A stretch of 64,000 nt of DNA from Deltaproteobacteria bacterium (GTDB taxonomy: Bacteria; Myxococcota; Myxococcia; Myxococcales; 40CM-4-68-19), in the NCBI GenBank assembly GCA_005879315.1, contig VBLC01000061.1, forward strand, positions 96,784-160,783. Reading direction: 5' to 3'. This document shows positions 25,841 to 34,297 of the stretch, piece after piece. The first letter of the stretch is position 1, and each line of letters starts with the position of its first letter. Position numbers and translations under genes: made by a program. The notes below the pieces were generated by a model. It was not told the DNA's origin. It searched no databases and saw only the letters and a program-made list of their open reading frames with translations.

Positions 25841-26038
25841 TGCTCCTGCTCGTGCTCCTTTTCCAGCTCGGGGCTCGTTCGCGTTCAGTGCTCGGGGCTC
25901 GTTCGCGCCTGATGGCATCCGTTCTACACAGCGCGTCCGAACGAGAACAAGCACGAGCTCGAGCTCGACCTCGAGGACGAAAAGGAGCACGAGCTCGAGC
26001 TCGATGTCGAGCACGAAAAGAAGCACGAGCACAAGCTC
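25841..26038. repeat. Long imperfect palindrome of short repeated words in the 25787-26056 gap
   Basis: The 270-base gap between convergent genes is made of variants of GAGCACGAGCTCGAGCTCGA on one side and their complements on the other. An exact 16-bp inverted pair is 25848-25863 against 25979-25994 (GAAAAGGAGCACGAGC). CGAACGAG/CTCGTTCG also recur. The arms are separated by ~115 bases including a unique centre. The RNA would fold into a long hairpin from either direction, so it may act as a bidirectional terminator. No gene is seen here. Confidence 0.7.
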
Positions 26039-26056
26039 GGCTTTGGCGCGGAGAGA

Positions 26057-27496
26057 TCAGTCTTCCGCTTCGTCGTCCGCCGCCGCCACCGTCGACTCGA
26101 ACTTGAACTCCGTCATCCCCAGCGTGACGATGTCGCCGTTGCGGAGGAACCGGCGCGGGGTCTTCTTGCCGTTGACCAGCACGCCGTTCTTCGAGCCCAT
26201 GTCGACGATCTCGAACTTGTTGCCGTCGATGGCCACGCCGGCGTGCTTGCCGGAGACGGCGCCATCGAGGATGCGGATGCTGTTCTCCGGCCCGCTTCCC
26301 ATGCTGACCACCTTGCCGACCAGCGGATAGACCTTCCCTTTGGCGGCGCCCTTCTGCACGGTCATCCGCGCCTTGGCCGACTTGAGGCAGAAGAGGCAGA
26401 CCTCCCACTCCGGCATCTGCGTGCGCTTGCACGCCGGGCAGAAGCGCACCGGCGGCGGCTTGGGCCGCGTGACCAGGTAGACGACCGCGCCGAGGACGAG
26501 CACGAGCAAGATGGAGCCGAAGATCACCGCGACCCTGATCCAGTCGGTGAAATTCGGCGTGCGCACCATGAGCGAGGACTTGAGCAGGACGCCGGTCTCG
26601 TTCTCCATCGCGATTTCGATCTTGTGGTCCTTGCCGTCGTGTTCGAGCTGCGTCTTCCAGGAGATGACGTAAACCTTGTTGATGAAGTCCTTGATGACGG
26701 TCAGGGCCTTGTTGATGTCGTCGACCTGCGCTGCGGCCTTGTAGATGCCGTTCGTCTTGCGGGAGAGCTGCTCGAGGTTGACGAGCGAATCCTGCTCCAG
26801 CTCGGAGTGGCCGATGGCGTAGATGGGCACGCGCCGTTTGAGCGCGTCGCTGATCACCTTCTCCACGTCGGTGGCGCTGCCGTTGTCGCGTCCGTCGGAG
26901 ATAAGCAGGATGGCCCTCGCGGCGGGGAGCAGCGTCTTGGATTCGCCGCCCTTGGCCGTCGCGGCGAAGAGCGAGAGAGCCTGCTCGAGCCCGTCGTAGA
27001 GCATGGCGGACTTGCCGGTGAAGGTGATCTTGGCTGCCTTGCCCGCCACCTCTCCCTTGTCCTCGGCGAAAGGCGCCACCGTCTCGGCGGAGTCCGAATA
27101 GTCGACCACCGCCACCTGGTCCTTCTCGCCCAGGCTGGTGGCGAAGGCGGCCACCGCTTTCTTGATCTGCTCCTCGATGGCCATCATCGCGCCCGAGGCC
27201 TGCACGACGATGACGATCGAAACTCCGGTCCCCGCTGCCTCGAGCGTCTCGACCTTCTCGATCTTCGAGCTGTCGCTGTTCCCTCCTTCGTAGACCCGGA
27301 AGAGCTCCTGCGGCACACCGGGGATGAGCGACCCCGAGGCGTTGACCACGCTCACGTAGGCGCGCGCCTTGAGCGCGTTGGGCCAATGGCCGCGGATCAT
27401 CTCCACCTGCTGGATGGAGAGCTGCAACCCCGCGGCCCAGGCCAAGGAAGGCAGCAGCAGCGCCGCCGCGAGGATCCTGCCCGGATGCTTGGTCAC
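26057..27496 (-). CDS. Membrane VWA-zinc ribbon-FHA protein
   Basis: A GTG at 27496 (AGGGA upstream) begins a signal-peptide-like N-terminus (ILAAALLLPSLAWA). Residues ~75-270 form a von Willebrand A fold (VSIVIVVQASGAMMAIEEQI, ILLISDGRDNGSATDVEKVI, RRVPIYAIGHSE). The MIDAS motif is degenerate: QASGA replaces DxSxS. One transmembrane helix lies near 335-358 (FGSILLVLVLGAVVYLV), followed by a cytosolic CPAC...CLFC zinc ribbon and a C-terminal FHA domain (SGKHAGVAIDG, GSKNGVLVNG). The protein would place the VWA domain outside the inner membrane and the phosphothreonine-binding FHA domain inside. It follows the FHA/zinc-ribbon gene by eight bases. Confidence 0.85.
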   Translation of the reverse strand: MTKHPGRILAAALLLPSLAWAAGLQLSIQQVEMIRGHWPNALKARAYVSVVNASGSLIPGVPQELFRVYEGGNSDSSKIEKVETLEAAGTGVSIVIVVQASGAMMAIEEQIKKAVAAFATSLGEKDQVAVVDYSDSAETVAPFAEDKGEVAGKAAKITFTGKSAMLYDGLEQALSLFAATAKGGESKTLLPAARAILLISDGRDNGSATDVEKVISDALKRRVPIYAIGHSELEQDSLVNLEQLSRKTNGIYKAAAQVDDINKALTVIKDFINKVYVISWKTQLEHDGKDHKIEIAMENETGVLLKSSLMVRTPNFTDWIRVAVIFGSILLVLVLGAVVYLVTRPKPPPVRFCPACKRTQMPEWEVCLFCLKSAKARMTVQKGAAKGKVYPLVGKVVSMGSGPENSIRILDGAVSGKHAGVAIDGNKFEIVDMGSKNGVLVNGKKTPRRFLRNGDIVTLGMTEFKFESTVAAADDEAED

Positions 27497-27504
27497 GGTC
27501 GTCC

Positions 27505-28059
27505 CTACTCGCGCTTCTCGCGCATCGCGCGGCACTTGAACTCGAACTCGATGTCGCCCAGCTTGATGATGTCGTTGTCGATCAAGTCGTGCTTCTGGAC
27601 GCGCTCGTCGTTGACGGAGCAGCCGTTCGAGGAATCGAGATCGGCGATCTGGAACTCGCCGCCCTCGTAACGGATGGTGGCGTGCTTGCGCGAGATCTTC
27701 TTGTCGGTGAGGACGATGTCGCAGTCGGCGGCAGTGCCGATGACGTTCTTGCCCACCCGCAGGCGGAAGTCCTCGCCTTTGTGCTGGCCGTTCAGCGCCA
27801 CCATCCAGCCGCACACTTCCCGGCTCTTGTCGTTCGAGCCGCGGCCCTTCTCGCCGCCAATCTGGCCGAGGTCGAGCATGGCGGTGCCCAGCCCCACCAC
27901 CGGCGCGCTCGGCATCATCATCGCCTGCTGCATTTCCTGGCAGTAGGGGCAGACGTCCCAGCTGGCGTGCATCACGTGCCCGTTCGGGCAGACCTTGCCC
28001 TTCGCCTGCGGCTCGCGCTTGAGGAAAGGCATCAGGCGGTCGAAGATCTGCAGGAACAC
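27505..28059 (-). CDS. Zinc-ribbon FHA protein
   Basis: The 184-residue protein starts at GTG 28059 with GGAG six bases upstream, 11 bases after the fibre-like gene's stop. A short amphipathic helix (FLQIFDRLMPFLKRE) is followed by a zinc ribbon (CPNGHVMHASWDVCPYC), a Met/Ala/Gly-rich linker and a canonical FHA domain (VGKNVIGTAADCDI, KISRKHATIRYEGG, SSNGCSVNDERV). FHA domains bind phosphothreonine peptides. It lies in the same transcript as the baseplate and fibre genes and the VWA-FHA gene, so it probably links a kinase signal to the tail machine. Confidence 0.88.
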   Translation of the reverse strand: MFLQIFDRLMPFLKREPQAKGKVCPNGHVMHASWDVCPYCQEMQQAMMMPSAPVVGLGTAMLDLGQIGGEKGRGSNDKSREVCGWMVALNGQHKGEDFRLRVGKNVIGTAADCDIVLTDKKISRKHATIRYEGGEFQIADLDSSNGCSVNDERVQKHDLIDNDIIKLGDIEFEFKCRAMREKRE

Positions 28060-28070
28060 GGCGCGCTCCC

Positions 28071-29588
28071 CTAGGCCGGTTGGTAGAACCAGAGCTGGAA
28101 CATGTTGATGTCGCGCTCGGCCGAGACGGCCTTGGCCGACATCTCCACGCTGTCGTTGGTGATGAAGGTGCCGGGGACGAGGAAGTAGTGGTTGCGCCAG
28201 CGGTGCTTGCGGTCGGCCTCGGTGACCTTCCACTGGCCCACCTTCTTGCCGTCGACGCTGACGTCGCAGATCTGCTCGCCGAGGATGGCGTCGAAGCGCT
28301 TGATGATGATCAGGTCCTTGCCGGGCTTGAGGTTGTGCACCTGCCACTTCGCCTCGCCGCCGATATAGGCGACGCCCGAGTCGGAGACCGATTCCTTGTC
28401 GGGATAGGTGAAGGTCTGCCGGCTCTTCCACATGTCCTTCTGGCCCTCGATGCGGAACTTGTGCGCCTTCTCGCTCTCGTCGTTGACCAATTGTAGATGG
28501 TCGACGCGGACGAAGTTCGAGCCGTCGATGTTGAGCTCCTCGGGGAACTCCTTGGAGCGGAAGACGATGTCCTTCCAGCTGGTCTGCTCGCCCTTGAGCT
28601 CCTTCTTGGCGGAGGGCGCGAGCTTCTCCTTCACCACGGGCGTGAGCGCCTGATTGGAGGCGTTGAGGAATCGGGCGATGCCCAGGCAGCCGTCGGGATC
28701 GCGCGGCCGGTCGCGGACGACCTTGGTGAGCGCCTCGAGCGACTTCTTGTACTCGGCGAAGCCCTTGCGCGCGGCGATCTGGGGGAAGTCCTTCTCGATC
28801 GCATCCACCATCTCGCGCTCGAGCTCGACCACGCCGAGCAGCACGTCGGCCAGGTTGAAGGGCCCGACGCTGTTCGAGCTGGTCAACATCTCGGCGGCGA
28901 GTACGGCGTTGCGCAGGTAGTTGGCGGGCACGACGCCGATCTTGCAGAGCAGCGAGGTGAGCGCGGCCTTCTCGGAGAGGCCGTTGGCCACCTCGACGCG
29001 CAGCTGCGGGGTGGCGTGGCTGCCGGCGGTTCCTGCCAAAGGGACGTAGCGCAGATCGATCTCGCCTGGCCCGGGCACGCGCGAATCGAGCGCGTCGCGG
29101 ATCTCGCGCACGCCTTCCTCGAGGCGCACCCGGCCCAGCTCGATCGCCTCGACGCCGTCGGGCTCGCGGGCCATCACCTCGATCTTCACCTTCTCCTCGA
29201 TCCGCCGGTGCCCCTTGAAGCGCGGGTTCTCCTTGTAGGCGATGAAGTCGGTGGGCTCCTCGAAGTACTTGATGGTCACGTAGACGGTCTGCGGGAGCTT
29301 GAGCTTGTCGGCCTCGATCACCTTCACCGCCGGATCGCGCAGGACCAGCTCGTTGCCCCGGCCGTCGATGCCGTAGCCCGGCGCCACCTCGAAGGAGAGA
29401 TCGCCGCGGCCGCGCGCCTGCACCCGGAGGCCGCCGCCTTCGACCGGCACCACCCCGGGAGTGTGCAGCACGCGGTTGTGCAGGCGTCTTTTTTCTACGT
29501 GATACGCTTCGGCGGCGTTCCAGTCCTCGTCGGTCGTGAAGAAGCCTTCGAAGAAATTGATGCGCTTGAAGTTGGCCTGCTCCGGCAT
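28071..29588 (-). CDS. Putative tail-fibre/baseplate-attached protein, 505 aa
   Basis: The N-terminus (FKRINFFEGFFTTDEDWN, EAYHVEKRRLHNRVLHTPGV, VEGGGLRVQARGRG, APGYGIDGRGNELVL) is a beta-structured module seen at the start of several contractile-system and phage surface proteins that sit on the baseplate. The middle (about 200-330) is helical. The last ~150 residues (VRVDHLQLVNDESEKAHKF, WQVHNLKPGKDLIIIKRFD, HYFLVPGTFITNDSVEMSA) form a beta-sandwich-like domain that could bind a ligand. GGAGG precedes the ATG. Assignment as a fibre or attachment protein rests mainly on position after tail protein I and is uncertain; Pvc13-like fibres are otherwise absent from the window. Confidence 0.6.
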   Translation of the reverse strand: MPEQANFKRINFFEGFFTTDEDWNAAEAYHVEKRRLHNRVLHTPGVVPVEGGGLRVQARGRGDLSFEVAPGYGIDGRGNELVLRDPAVKVIEADKLKLPQTVYVTIKYFEEPTDFIAYKENPRFKGHRRIEEKVKIEVMAREPDGVEAIELGRVRLEEGVREIRDALDSRVPGPGEIDLRYVPLAGTAGSHATPQLRVEVANGLSEKAALTSLLCKIGVVPANYLRNAVLAAEMLTSSNSVGPFNLADVLLGVVELEREMVDAIEKDFPQIAARKGFAEYKKSLEALTKVVRDRPRDPDGCLGIARFLNASNQALTPVVKEKLAPSAKKELKGEQTSWKDIVFRSKEFPEELNIDGSNFVRVDHLQLVNDESEKAHKFRIEGQKDMWKSRQTFTYPDKESVSDSGVAYIGGEAKWQVHNLKPGKDLIIIKRFDAILGEQICDVSVDGKKVGQWKVTEADRKHRWRNHYFLVPGTFITNDSVEMSAKAVSAERDINMFQLWFYQPA

Positions 29589-29604
29589 TGCATCCTCCGA
29601 ACCG

Positions 29605-29644
29605 ACCGCCCCTTGAGAAACAACCGATGGGGCGGTGTTGTCAA
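29605..29644 (-). promoter_or_regulatory. Hairpin and TTGACA box upstream of the fibre-like gene
   Basis: The 57-base gap between the tail protein I stop (29646) and the fibre-like ATG contains a perfect 8-bp stem (ACCGCCCC at 29605-29612 against GGGGCGGT at 29629-29636). A perfect minus-strand TTGACA stands at 29639-29644, with a weak GTTTCT 17 bases further on. An internal promoter or an attenuator would fit. The exact role cannot be told from sequence. Confidence 0.35.
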
Positions 29645-29645
29645 A

Positions 29646-30560
29646 TCAAGACAGCTTCCTTCCCAGACCCAGTTTCTGCAGCTCTTCGTCCTGCACCGCG
29701 GGGACGTCCTCCTGCCCGCCGATGCGCGCGTCCACCCCGATATGGCCGGTCTTGCCGACGTGCAGGAACGGCACCGGCGGGAACGTCGGCTCCATCTCCT
29801 CGAAGACCAGCGCGTAGTGCGCGTGCGCCGGCTTTTCCGTCTCCACCAGCGCCTGCACGGTGCGGAGCTTCTCGCGCTCGATCTCGCTCTTCTTGTCGGG
29901 CAGCTCCACCGTGAAGCACTGGCTGATGAAGACCGGCGGCGAGAGCGTGGTGTCCTTGCCGATGGTGCTCGACCTGCCGATCACCATGCCGGGATAGGGC
30001 CATTCGCCTTCATGGATCTCCGCCTTGACGTCGGCGAAGAGGCGGAGCGCGAGCTTGAGCCCTTCGGCGGTGCCGCGCTTTCTGTACAATTCGGGGACGC
30101 GCAGGATGATCTCGCGCCGCTTCTCCTCGTCCCATCCCTCGAGCAGCGGCATCGCCAGCCAGGAGGCCAGCCAGGGCAGCCAGCGGGCTTCGGTGAGGCG
30201 CGGATCGAACAGCTCGTGGACGAACTCGAGGCTCTCCTCGATGCTCGAGGTCAGGTGCGCCGAGATGAGGAGCAATCGCTGGAGGAAGTCGGCGTTCTCC
30301 TCATCGGCGTCCTGATAGATGGCCGGCAGGTAGTTGATCCAGGGCCGGCTGGCGATCTCCACCCGGATGACGCGATCGTCGGAGAGCTCGTCGCCCGCTT
30401 CGGGAACCTGGCGCACCACCGTGAGCGCCTTCTCCTCGCTGTCGACGAGCTTGAACTCCACCGTCGCCTGGGCGCGCCTCTTGGCCAGGCGGCGGGCCTC
30501 CCCGAGCGGCAGCCGGAGCAGGGGAGGCGCGATCGGCGGAGTGGTGAATGCTTCGGCCAT
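29646..30560 (-). CDS. Tail protein I-like baseplate wedge component
   Basis: This 304-residue protein carries the P2 gpI/tail protein I pattern: NYLPAIYQDADEENADFLQR, LDLFDPRLTE-like FVHELFDPRLTEARWLPWLA, SWLAMPLL, EIILRVPELYRKRGTAEGLK and LRLFADVKAEIHE. In contractile systems this protein joins the J-like baseplate protein and the fibre. The gene begins four bases before the J-like stop region (30564), so the wedge genes are tightly coupled. No signal peptide or membrane segment is present, as expected for a particle component. Confidence 0.9.
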   Translation of the reverse strand: MAEAFTTPPIAPPLLRLPLGEARRLAKRRAQATVEFKLVDSEEKALTVVRQVPEAGDELSDDRVIRVEIASRPWINYLPAIYQDADEENADFLQRLLLISAHLTSSIEESLEFVHELFDPRLTEARWLPWLASWLAMPLLEGWDEEKRREIILRVPELYRKRGTAEGLKLALRLFADVKAEIHEGEWPYPGMVIGRSSTIGKDTTLSPPVFISQCFTVELPDKKSEIEREKLRTVQALVETEKPAHAHYALVFEEMEPTFPPVPFLHVGKTGHIGVDARIGGQEDVPAVQDEELQKLGLGRKLS

Positions 30561-30563
30561 GGA

Positions 30564-33539
30564 TTACCCGCGGTCGTAGATCTCGACGCCGATCAGGTTG
30601 GGCAGCTCGTCTTCGCTCAGCTTGAGCATCTCCACCCGCAGGCGCCGGCCTTCGTCGATGATGACGAGATCGGTGATGCGGTCGACGCCGTCGACCCCCT
30701 CGACCACGGGATAGAGATCGGCCTTGCCCACGGCGCGGCCGAAGGGCCAGCCGTCGCCTTTCGGTCCGCCGTGGAGCGGGTTCAAGAGGCGCTTCACCTT
30801 CTCCTTCACGTCGGCCTTGACGCGGTCGGCGGTGGCGCCTGGCTTCAAGGAGATGGTCAGCTCCAGCGAGAGCGGAACGAGCCTGGGCTTGCCGACGTTC
30901 ACGCGGGCGGTGATGAGGCGGCGCTTGTCGATGTAGCTCGCCACTCGGTCGATCAAGTCGCGCGAGGGGACCGCGCGCGCGTCGCCGTCTTCCCTCTCCG
31001 CCTTGGGGACGAGCAGCAGCGAAATGCTGCCGTCGCTCCCCTGCACGCACTTGGCGCGCGCCACGCGGCGGCTGGCGGCGAGCGCGAGGCTCTCGTAGTC
31101 CTCGGCGGTGATGGCGCGGTCGCGGTTCTTGATCGCGTAGGTGCCGCGCCGCTTCGCTTCGTCGATGGTCTCGGCGTCGGCGCCGCCCTGGGCCGAGAAC
31201 GGATTGGTCACGGCCTGCACGAAGGCGATGCTCTGCTTGAGCACGGTCAAGGTATTGCCGCCGACGTTGCCGGCGACGCCGCCGCCCACCCGATACTCGC
31301 ACTTGACCGAATCGCGGCCCGACGGCGGCACCCAGCCCTTGCGGCCGTCGCCGAACGTGATCTCGCCCTTGATCGGATCGCAGAGGTAGTGGCGCGAGCC
31401 GGGCTGGCTGTCGAAGAAGTTCTCGACCTCGTGCCACCGCACCCAGGTGCCGGCGCCGTCGGGATCGGGCTTGATCGACTCGGGCCCTTCCTCCTCCTCG
31501 ATGATCTTGCGGTCGGCTGGCGCGGGCGCGTCCGGCTCGAGGACCCAGACCGATGGTGCGGCGAGGATGGGCTTGTTGGCGAGCTCGAAGCTCTGGTCGA
31601 TCGAGCCGTCGGAGGAGCCGACGACCTCCTCGAGCGTCACGCCGTTCAGCGCATCGACGGCGTTGACCAGCACGGCGCGCAACACCGGCGGCAGGTCGTA
31701 GCTGCCGCTCTCCAGCCGCGCCCGCAGCCAGAAGGCCTCGGTGTCGAAGACGTTGCGCTTTTCCAGATTGCGCGGGCCGCTGAAGGTAAGATAGCCCGAC
31801 CGGGTGAAGCCGAACGTCTGGTCCTGCGGGAGCAGATCGGCCCAGCGGCCGCCCTCCCAGAATTCCCAGACCACGCGAGGGCCCTTCTGCGCGGCATCTT
31901 CCTCGGCCGCGCCGGGAGGCGGGCCGCCCAGCTGCTCGCCGCCGCCCACCGCGCTGTCGTCCAGCTCGAAGTAGACCGAGCAGGTGCGCTGGGGAAACTT
32001 CGCGTCGAAGCCGAGATAGAAGGCCGGCGACTCGTCCTGGTCGGGCAAAAACGGCTGGAAGTAGACGTAGGGGGTGTTCAGGTCGTCGGTGTGGTCGCGA
32101 TACTGGAAGTCGTTGTAGCTCAGGCAGTGAGCGACCGGCTTCGGCTCGCGCACGTACTTGAAGACCAGCGACTTGAGACAGGGAGGTTGCAGCGGCCGGT
32201 CTTCCTTGAAGACCCAGTTGGCGCCCTGCAGCTCGTACGAGCCGGGCGCGCCGTAGTTGCCGGAGTTGATCCGCGCGCGGATCCAGAAGTTCTTCACTCC
32301 GCCGACCTCGGTCTCGATCAGGTCGGCGGGACGGTCGAAGCTGATGGCGCCGTTTCTGGTGAAGGCGCCCGTCGAGTCGAGGAAGTTGTACTGGCCCTGC
32401 GCCCCCGAGACTCCCATCGGCGAAGACTTGCCCAGCTCGGCCCACTTGCGGCCGTTCCAGTACTCGAAGGCGACGACGAGATCGGGGCTGCCCTCGGGAG
32501 AAGGCACGACCGACGGCTCGACCAGCTGCGCCTCGATGCGGATGCGCGCCTCGGGCGCGGCGAACAGCTGCTTGTGACCCAGGTACGCGGCGCAGTCGAA
32601 CTTCGGTTCCTCGCCGAACGGGTGGAAGCTCTTTCCCTGGTCGACCGGCAGGAAGATGTAGTTGCCGATGTTGACGAAAGCGTTCTCTGGCGCCATGCCC
32701 TCGCCGAGGATCTCGACGCGCAACGAGACGCTGTCGAGCTGCACCGAGGCCGGGTCCTTCAAAGGCTCGGCGAGCTTGCCGCGGATCCAGAAGGTCTCCT
32801 GGCCGTTGACGAGCTGCTTCTCGATGCCGGGATGGCTGCCGAAGCTCAACCGGCGCGTGTCGCTCTCGGCGCGGTTGACGGTCATGTCGCGCCAGCGCTT
32901 GCCGTCGAAGTATTGCCATTCGGTGATGGTGGGGACGCGGGGCCCGCTCGAGCCGGGCATCGCCTCGAAGAAGAGGTCGACCGCCGCCTCTTCGTTGAAG
33001 GCGTTCAGGCGATCGTCGCCGAGGTAGAGGAACCGCTCCACCTCCTGCACGCCGGCGAAGAGGGCCTCCCGGGCGTCGCGGGATGCGAGCGCCTCGCTGT
33101 GGTCGGCGACGTTGGCGCGGTGGCTGCTGGCCGCGCGCACGACGTGGACGGGCAGAAGCGCGATGTCCCGCAGCGTCTCGAAGGTGACCGGATCGCCGCC
33201 GCCCGCCTGCAGCGTCGCGACCTGCGTGCCCTTCTTGACGACGAGCTCACCCTCGGTGCCCTCGGCGGGCGTGAGCTCCAAGACCGCGCGGGCCGGCTCG
33301 GGCGGCTTGAGGCGCACGCCGATGAGATCGAGGAAGGTGAGGAAGTTCTTCTCCGGCACCTTGTTGAGCCGGTAGATGACCATCTCGGTCATCCAGGCGT
33401 AGAGCTCGAGCAGGGTGATGCCGGGATCGGAAGCGTTGTGGTTGGTCCACTCCGGGCAATAGCGGGGGATCAGGCGCACCGCCTCGTCGACGATCTGCTT
33501 CCACGATCGATCGTCCAGATTCGGAACCGGCAGGGACAT
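30564..33539 (-). CDS. Baseplate J/gp6-like wedge protein
   Basis: A 991-residue J-like protein starting ATG 33539 (GAGG upstream). N-terminal PVPNLDDRSWKQIVDEAVRL, DPGITLLELYAWMTEMVIYR and RLNKVPEKNFLTFLDLIGV are the standard beginning of Pvc11/Pvc12 and other contractile-system J-like proteins. Further on come a long beta-rich insertion, GEITFGDGRKGWVPP, and the C-terminal region TAEDYESLALAASRRVARAK and LGKADLYPVVEGVDG-like sequence. It forms the wedge arms of the baseplate. Only one J-like gene is visible, whereas PVC has two. It lies between the gp25-like and tail protein I genes in the usual order. Confidence 0.92.
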   Translation of the reverse strand: MSLPVPNLDDRSWKQIVDEAVRLIPRYCPEWTNHNASDPGITLLELYAWMTEMVIYRLNKVPEKNFLTFLDLIGVRLKPPEPARAVLELTPAEGTEGELVVKKGTQVATLQAGGGDPVTFETLRDIALLPVHVVRAASSHRANVADHSEALASRDAREALFAGVQEVERFLYLGDDRLNAFNEEAAVDLFFEAMPGSSGPRVPTITEWQYFDGKRWRDMTVNRAESDTRRLSFGSHPGIEKQLVNGQETFWIRGKLAEPLKDPASVQLDSVSLRVEILGEGMAPENAFVNIGNYIFLPVDQGKSFHPFGEEPKFDCAAYLGHKQLFAAPEARIRIEAQLVEPSVVPSPEGSPDLVVAFEYWNGRKWAELGKSSPMGVSGAQGQYNFLDSTGAFTRNGAISFDRPADLIETEVGGVKNFWIRARINSGNYGAPGSYELQGANWVFKEDRPLQPPCLKSLVFKYVREPKPVAHCLSYNDFQYRDHTDDLNTPYVYFQPFLPDQDESPAFYLGFDAKFPQRTCSVYFELDDSAVGGGEQLGGPPPGAAEEDAAQKGPRVVWEFWEGGRWADLLPQDQTFGFTRSGYLTFSGPRNLEKRNVFDTEAFWLRARLESGSYDLPPVLRAVLVNAVDALNGVTLEEVVGSSDGSIDQSFELANKPILAAPSVWVLEPDAPAPADRKIIEEEEGPESIKPDPDGAGTWVRWHEVENFFDSQPGSRHYLCDPIKGEITFGDGRKGWVPPSGRDSVKCEYRVGGGVAGNVGGNTLTVLKQSIAFVQAVTNPFSAQGGADAETIDEAKRRGTYAIKNRDRAITAEDYESLALAASRRVARAKCVQGSDGSISLLLVPKAEREDGDARAVPSRDLIDRVASYIDKRRLITARVNVGKPRLVPLSLELTISLKPGATADRVKADVKEKVKRLLNPLHGGPKGDGWPFGRAVGKADLYPVVEGVDGVDRITDLVIIDEGRRLRVEMLKLSEDELPNLIGVEIYDRG

Positions 33540-33547
33540 GGCGACCT

Positions 33548-33937
33548 CTAGCTGCCCGTCAGATAGAAGGGGAAGACCAGGTTGTGGATGCTGTTGGTGG
33601 CGCGGATCTCGAAGCGCACGTCGACGAGGATCCGCTCCGCCGAGTCGGGGTCGGGCATCGCCTCGACCTCGATGTTGCGGATGCGGTGCTCGTGCTTGGT
33701 GAGCGCCTCCTCGACGTGGTGGCCCACCAGGGTCTGCGTCGAGGTGTTGTTGGGGGCGAAGACGAAGTCGTGGATGCGGCAGCCCCATTCGGGGCGCATC
33801 TGCCGCTCGCCCAGCGCGGTGCCGATGATGACCCGCACCGACTCCTCGATGTTGCTCTCGTACTTGCTGAGCTGGATGCCGCCGTTGGGCCCGACGGAGA
33901 GAGGGAACTTGAAGCCGACGCCGAGGAAATTGCTCAT
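33548..33937 (-). CDS. gp25-like baseplate wedge protein
   Basis: The 129-residue protein has the GPW/gp25 signature: FKFPLSVGPNGGIQLSKYES, NIEESVRVIIGTALGERQMR, PEWGCRIHDFVFAPNN and a C-terminal VDVRFEIRATNSIHNLVFPF. gp25 family proteins sit at the base of the sheath and template its first ring. The gene is second in the operon after a small zinc-ribbon gene and stops eight bases before the J-like start, the common gp25-J-I order. Confidence 0.95.
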   Translation of the reverse strand: MSNFLGVGFKFPLSVGPNGGIQLSKYESNIEESVRVIIGTALGERQMRPEWGCRIHDFVFAPNNTSTQTLVGHHVEEALTKHEHRIRNIEVEAMPDPDSAERILVDVRFEIRATNSIHNLVFPFYLTGS

Positions 33938-33958
33938 GGTGCTTTCCGATTCACGCGC

Positions 33959-34204
33959 TCATGCGCTGGCGATCCCGACTTCGACGACCCGCTTGCAGCT
34001 GGGGCAGGAGATGACCGTGCGGCCTTGCCGCTCCTCGACCTGCAGGCCATCGGGGGAATTGCACTCGGGACAGATGAGGCCGCCGGTGCGGCCGGCGTTC
34101 ACCGCCTCGATGATCTCGTACCAGACCGACTCGAGGGAGGCCAGGCGGTCTTCGGCGTGACGATCGTCCATGTCGCCGGCCCCCTTCAGGCGAGCCAAGA
34201 GCAT
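33959..34204 (-). CDS. Small zinc-ribbon protein heading the baseplate operon
   Basis: The 81-residue protein has a helical N-terminal half (LASLESVWYEIIEAVNAGR) and a C-terminal four-Cys zinc ribbon (CPECNSPDG...CPSCKRVVE). An alternative start is the ATG at 34171, which has AAGGGG eight bases upstream and gives 70 residues. Its role is unknown. It is the first gene after the candidate promoter 34253-34282 and the kinase-side palindrome, so it is either a regulator or a small structural part of the tail system. Confidence 0.7.
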   Translation of the reverse strand: MLLARLKGAGDMDDRHAEDRLASLESVWYEIIEAVNAGRTGGLICPECNSPDGLQVEERQGRTVISCPSCKRVVEVGIASA

Positions 34205-34252
34205 GTTCAGCTTGACGCTGCATCACCAACGCACACGCTCTCGGGAGGCCGA

Positions 34253-34282
34253 CGAATAGCGCGGAAGGAGGGATCGAATCAA
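34253..34282 (-). promoter_or_regulatory. Candidate promoter of the baseplate-FHA operon
   Basis: On the minus strand TTGATT (34277-34282) and TATTCG (34253-34258) are spaced by 18 bases, about 50 bases before the zinc-ribbon gene. It would drive the gp25-J-I-fibre-FHA-VWA transcript. Box quality is moderate. Confidence 0.35.
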
Positions 34283-34297
34283 GAGGGATGCGAAAAA

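Noticed and set aside
25920..26040. A coding frame made of repeated HELELD-like residues
   Set aside because: The residues only reflect the 6-base word repeats of the palindrome; there is no start or Shine-Dalgarno and the strand complement is equally repetitive.
28497..33551. 1,684-residue open frame on the plus strand
   Set aside because: It overlaps the fibre-like, tail protein I and J-like genes antisense; high GC produces such long shadow frames.
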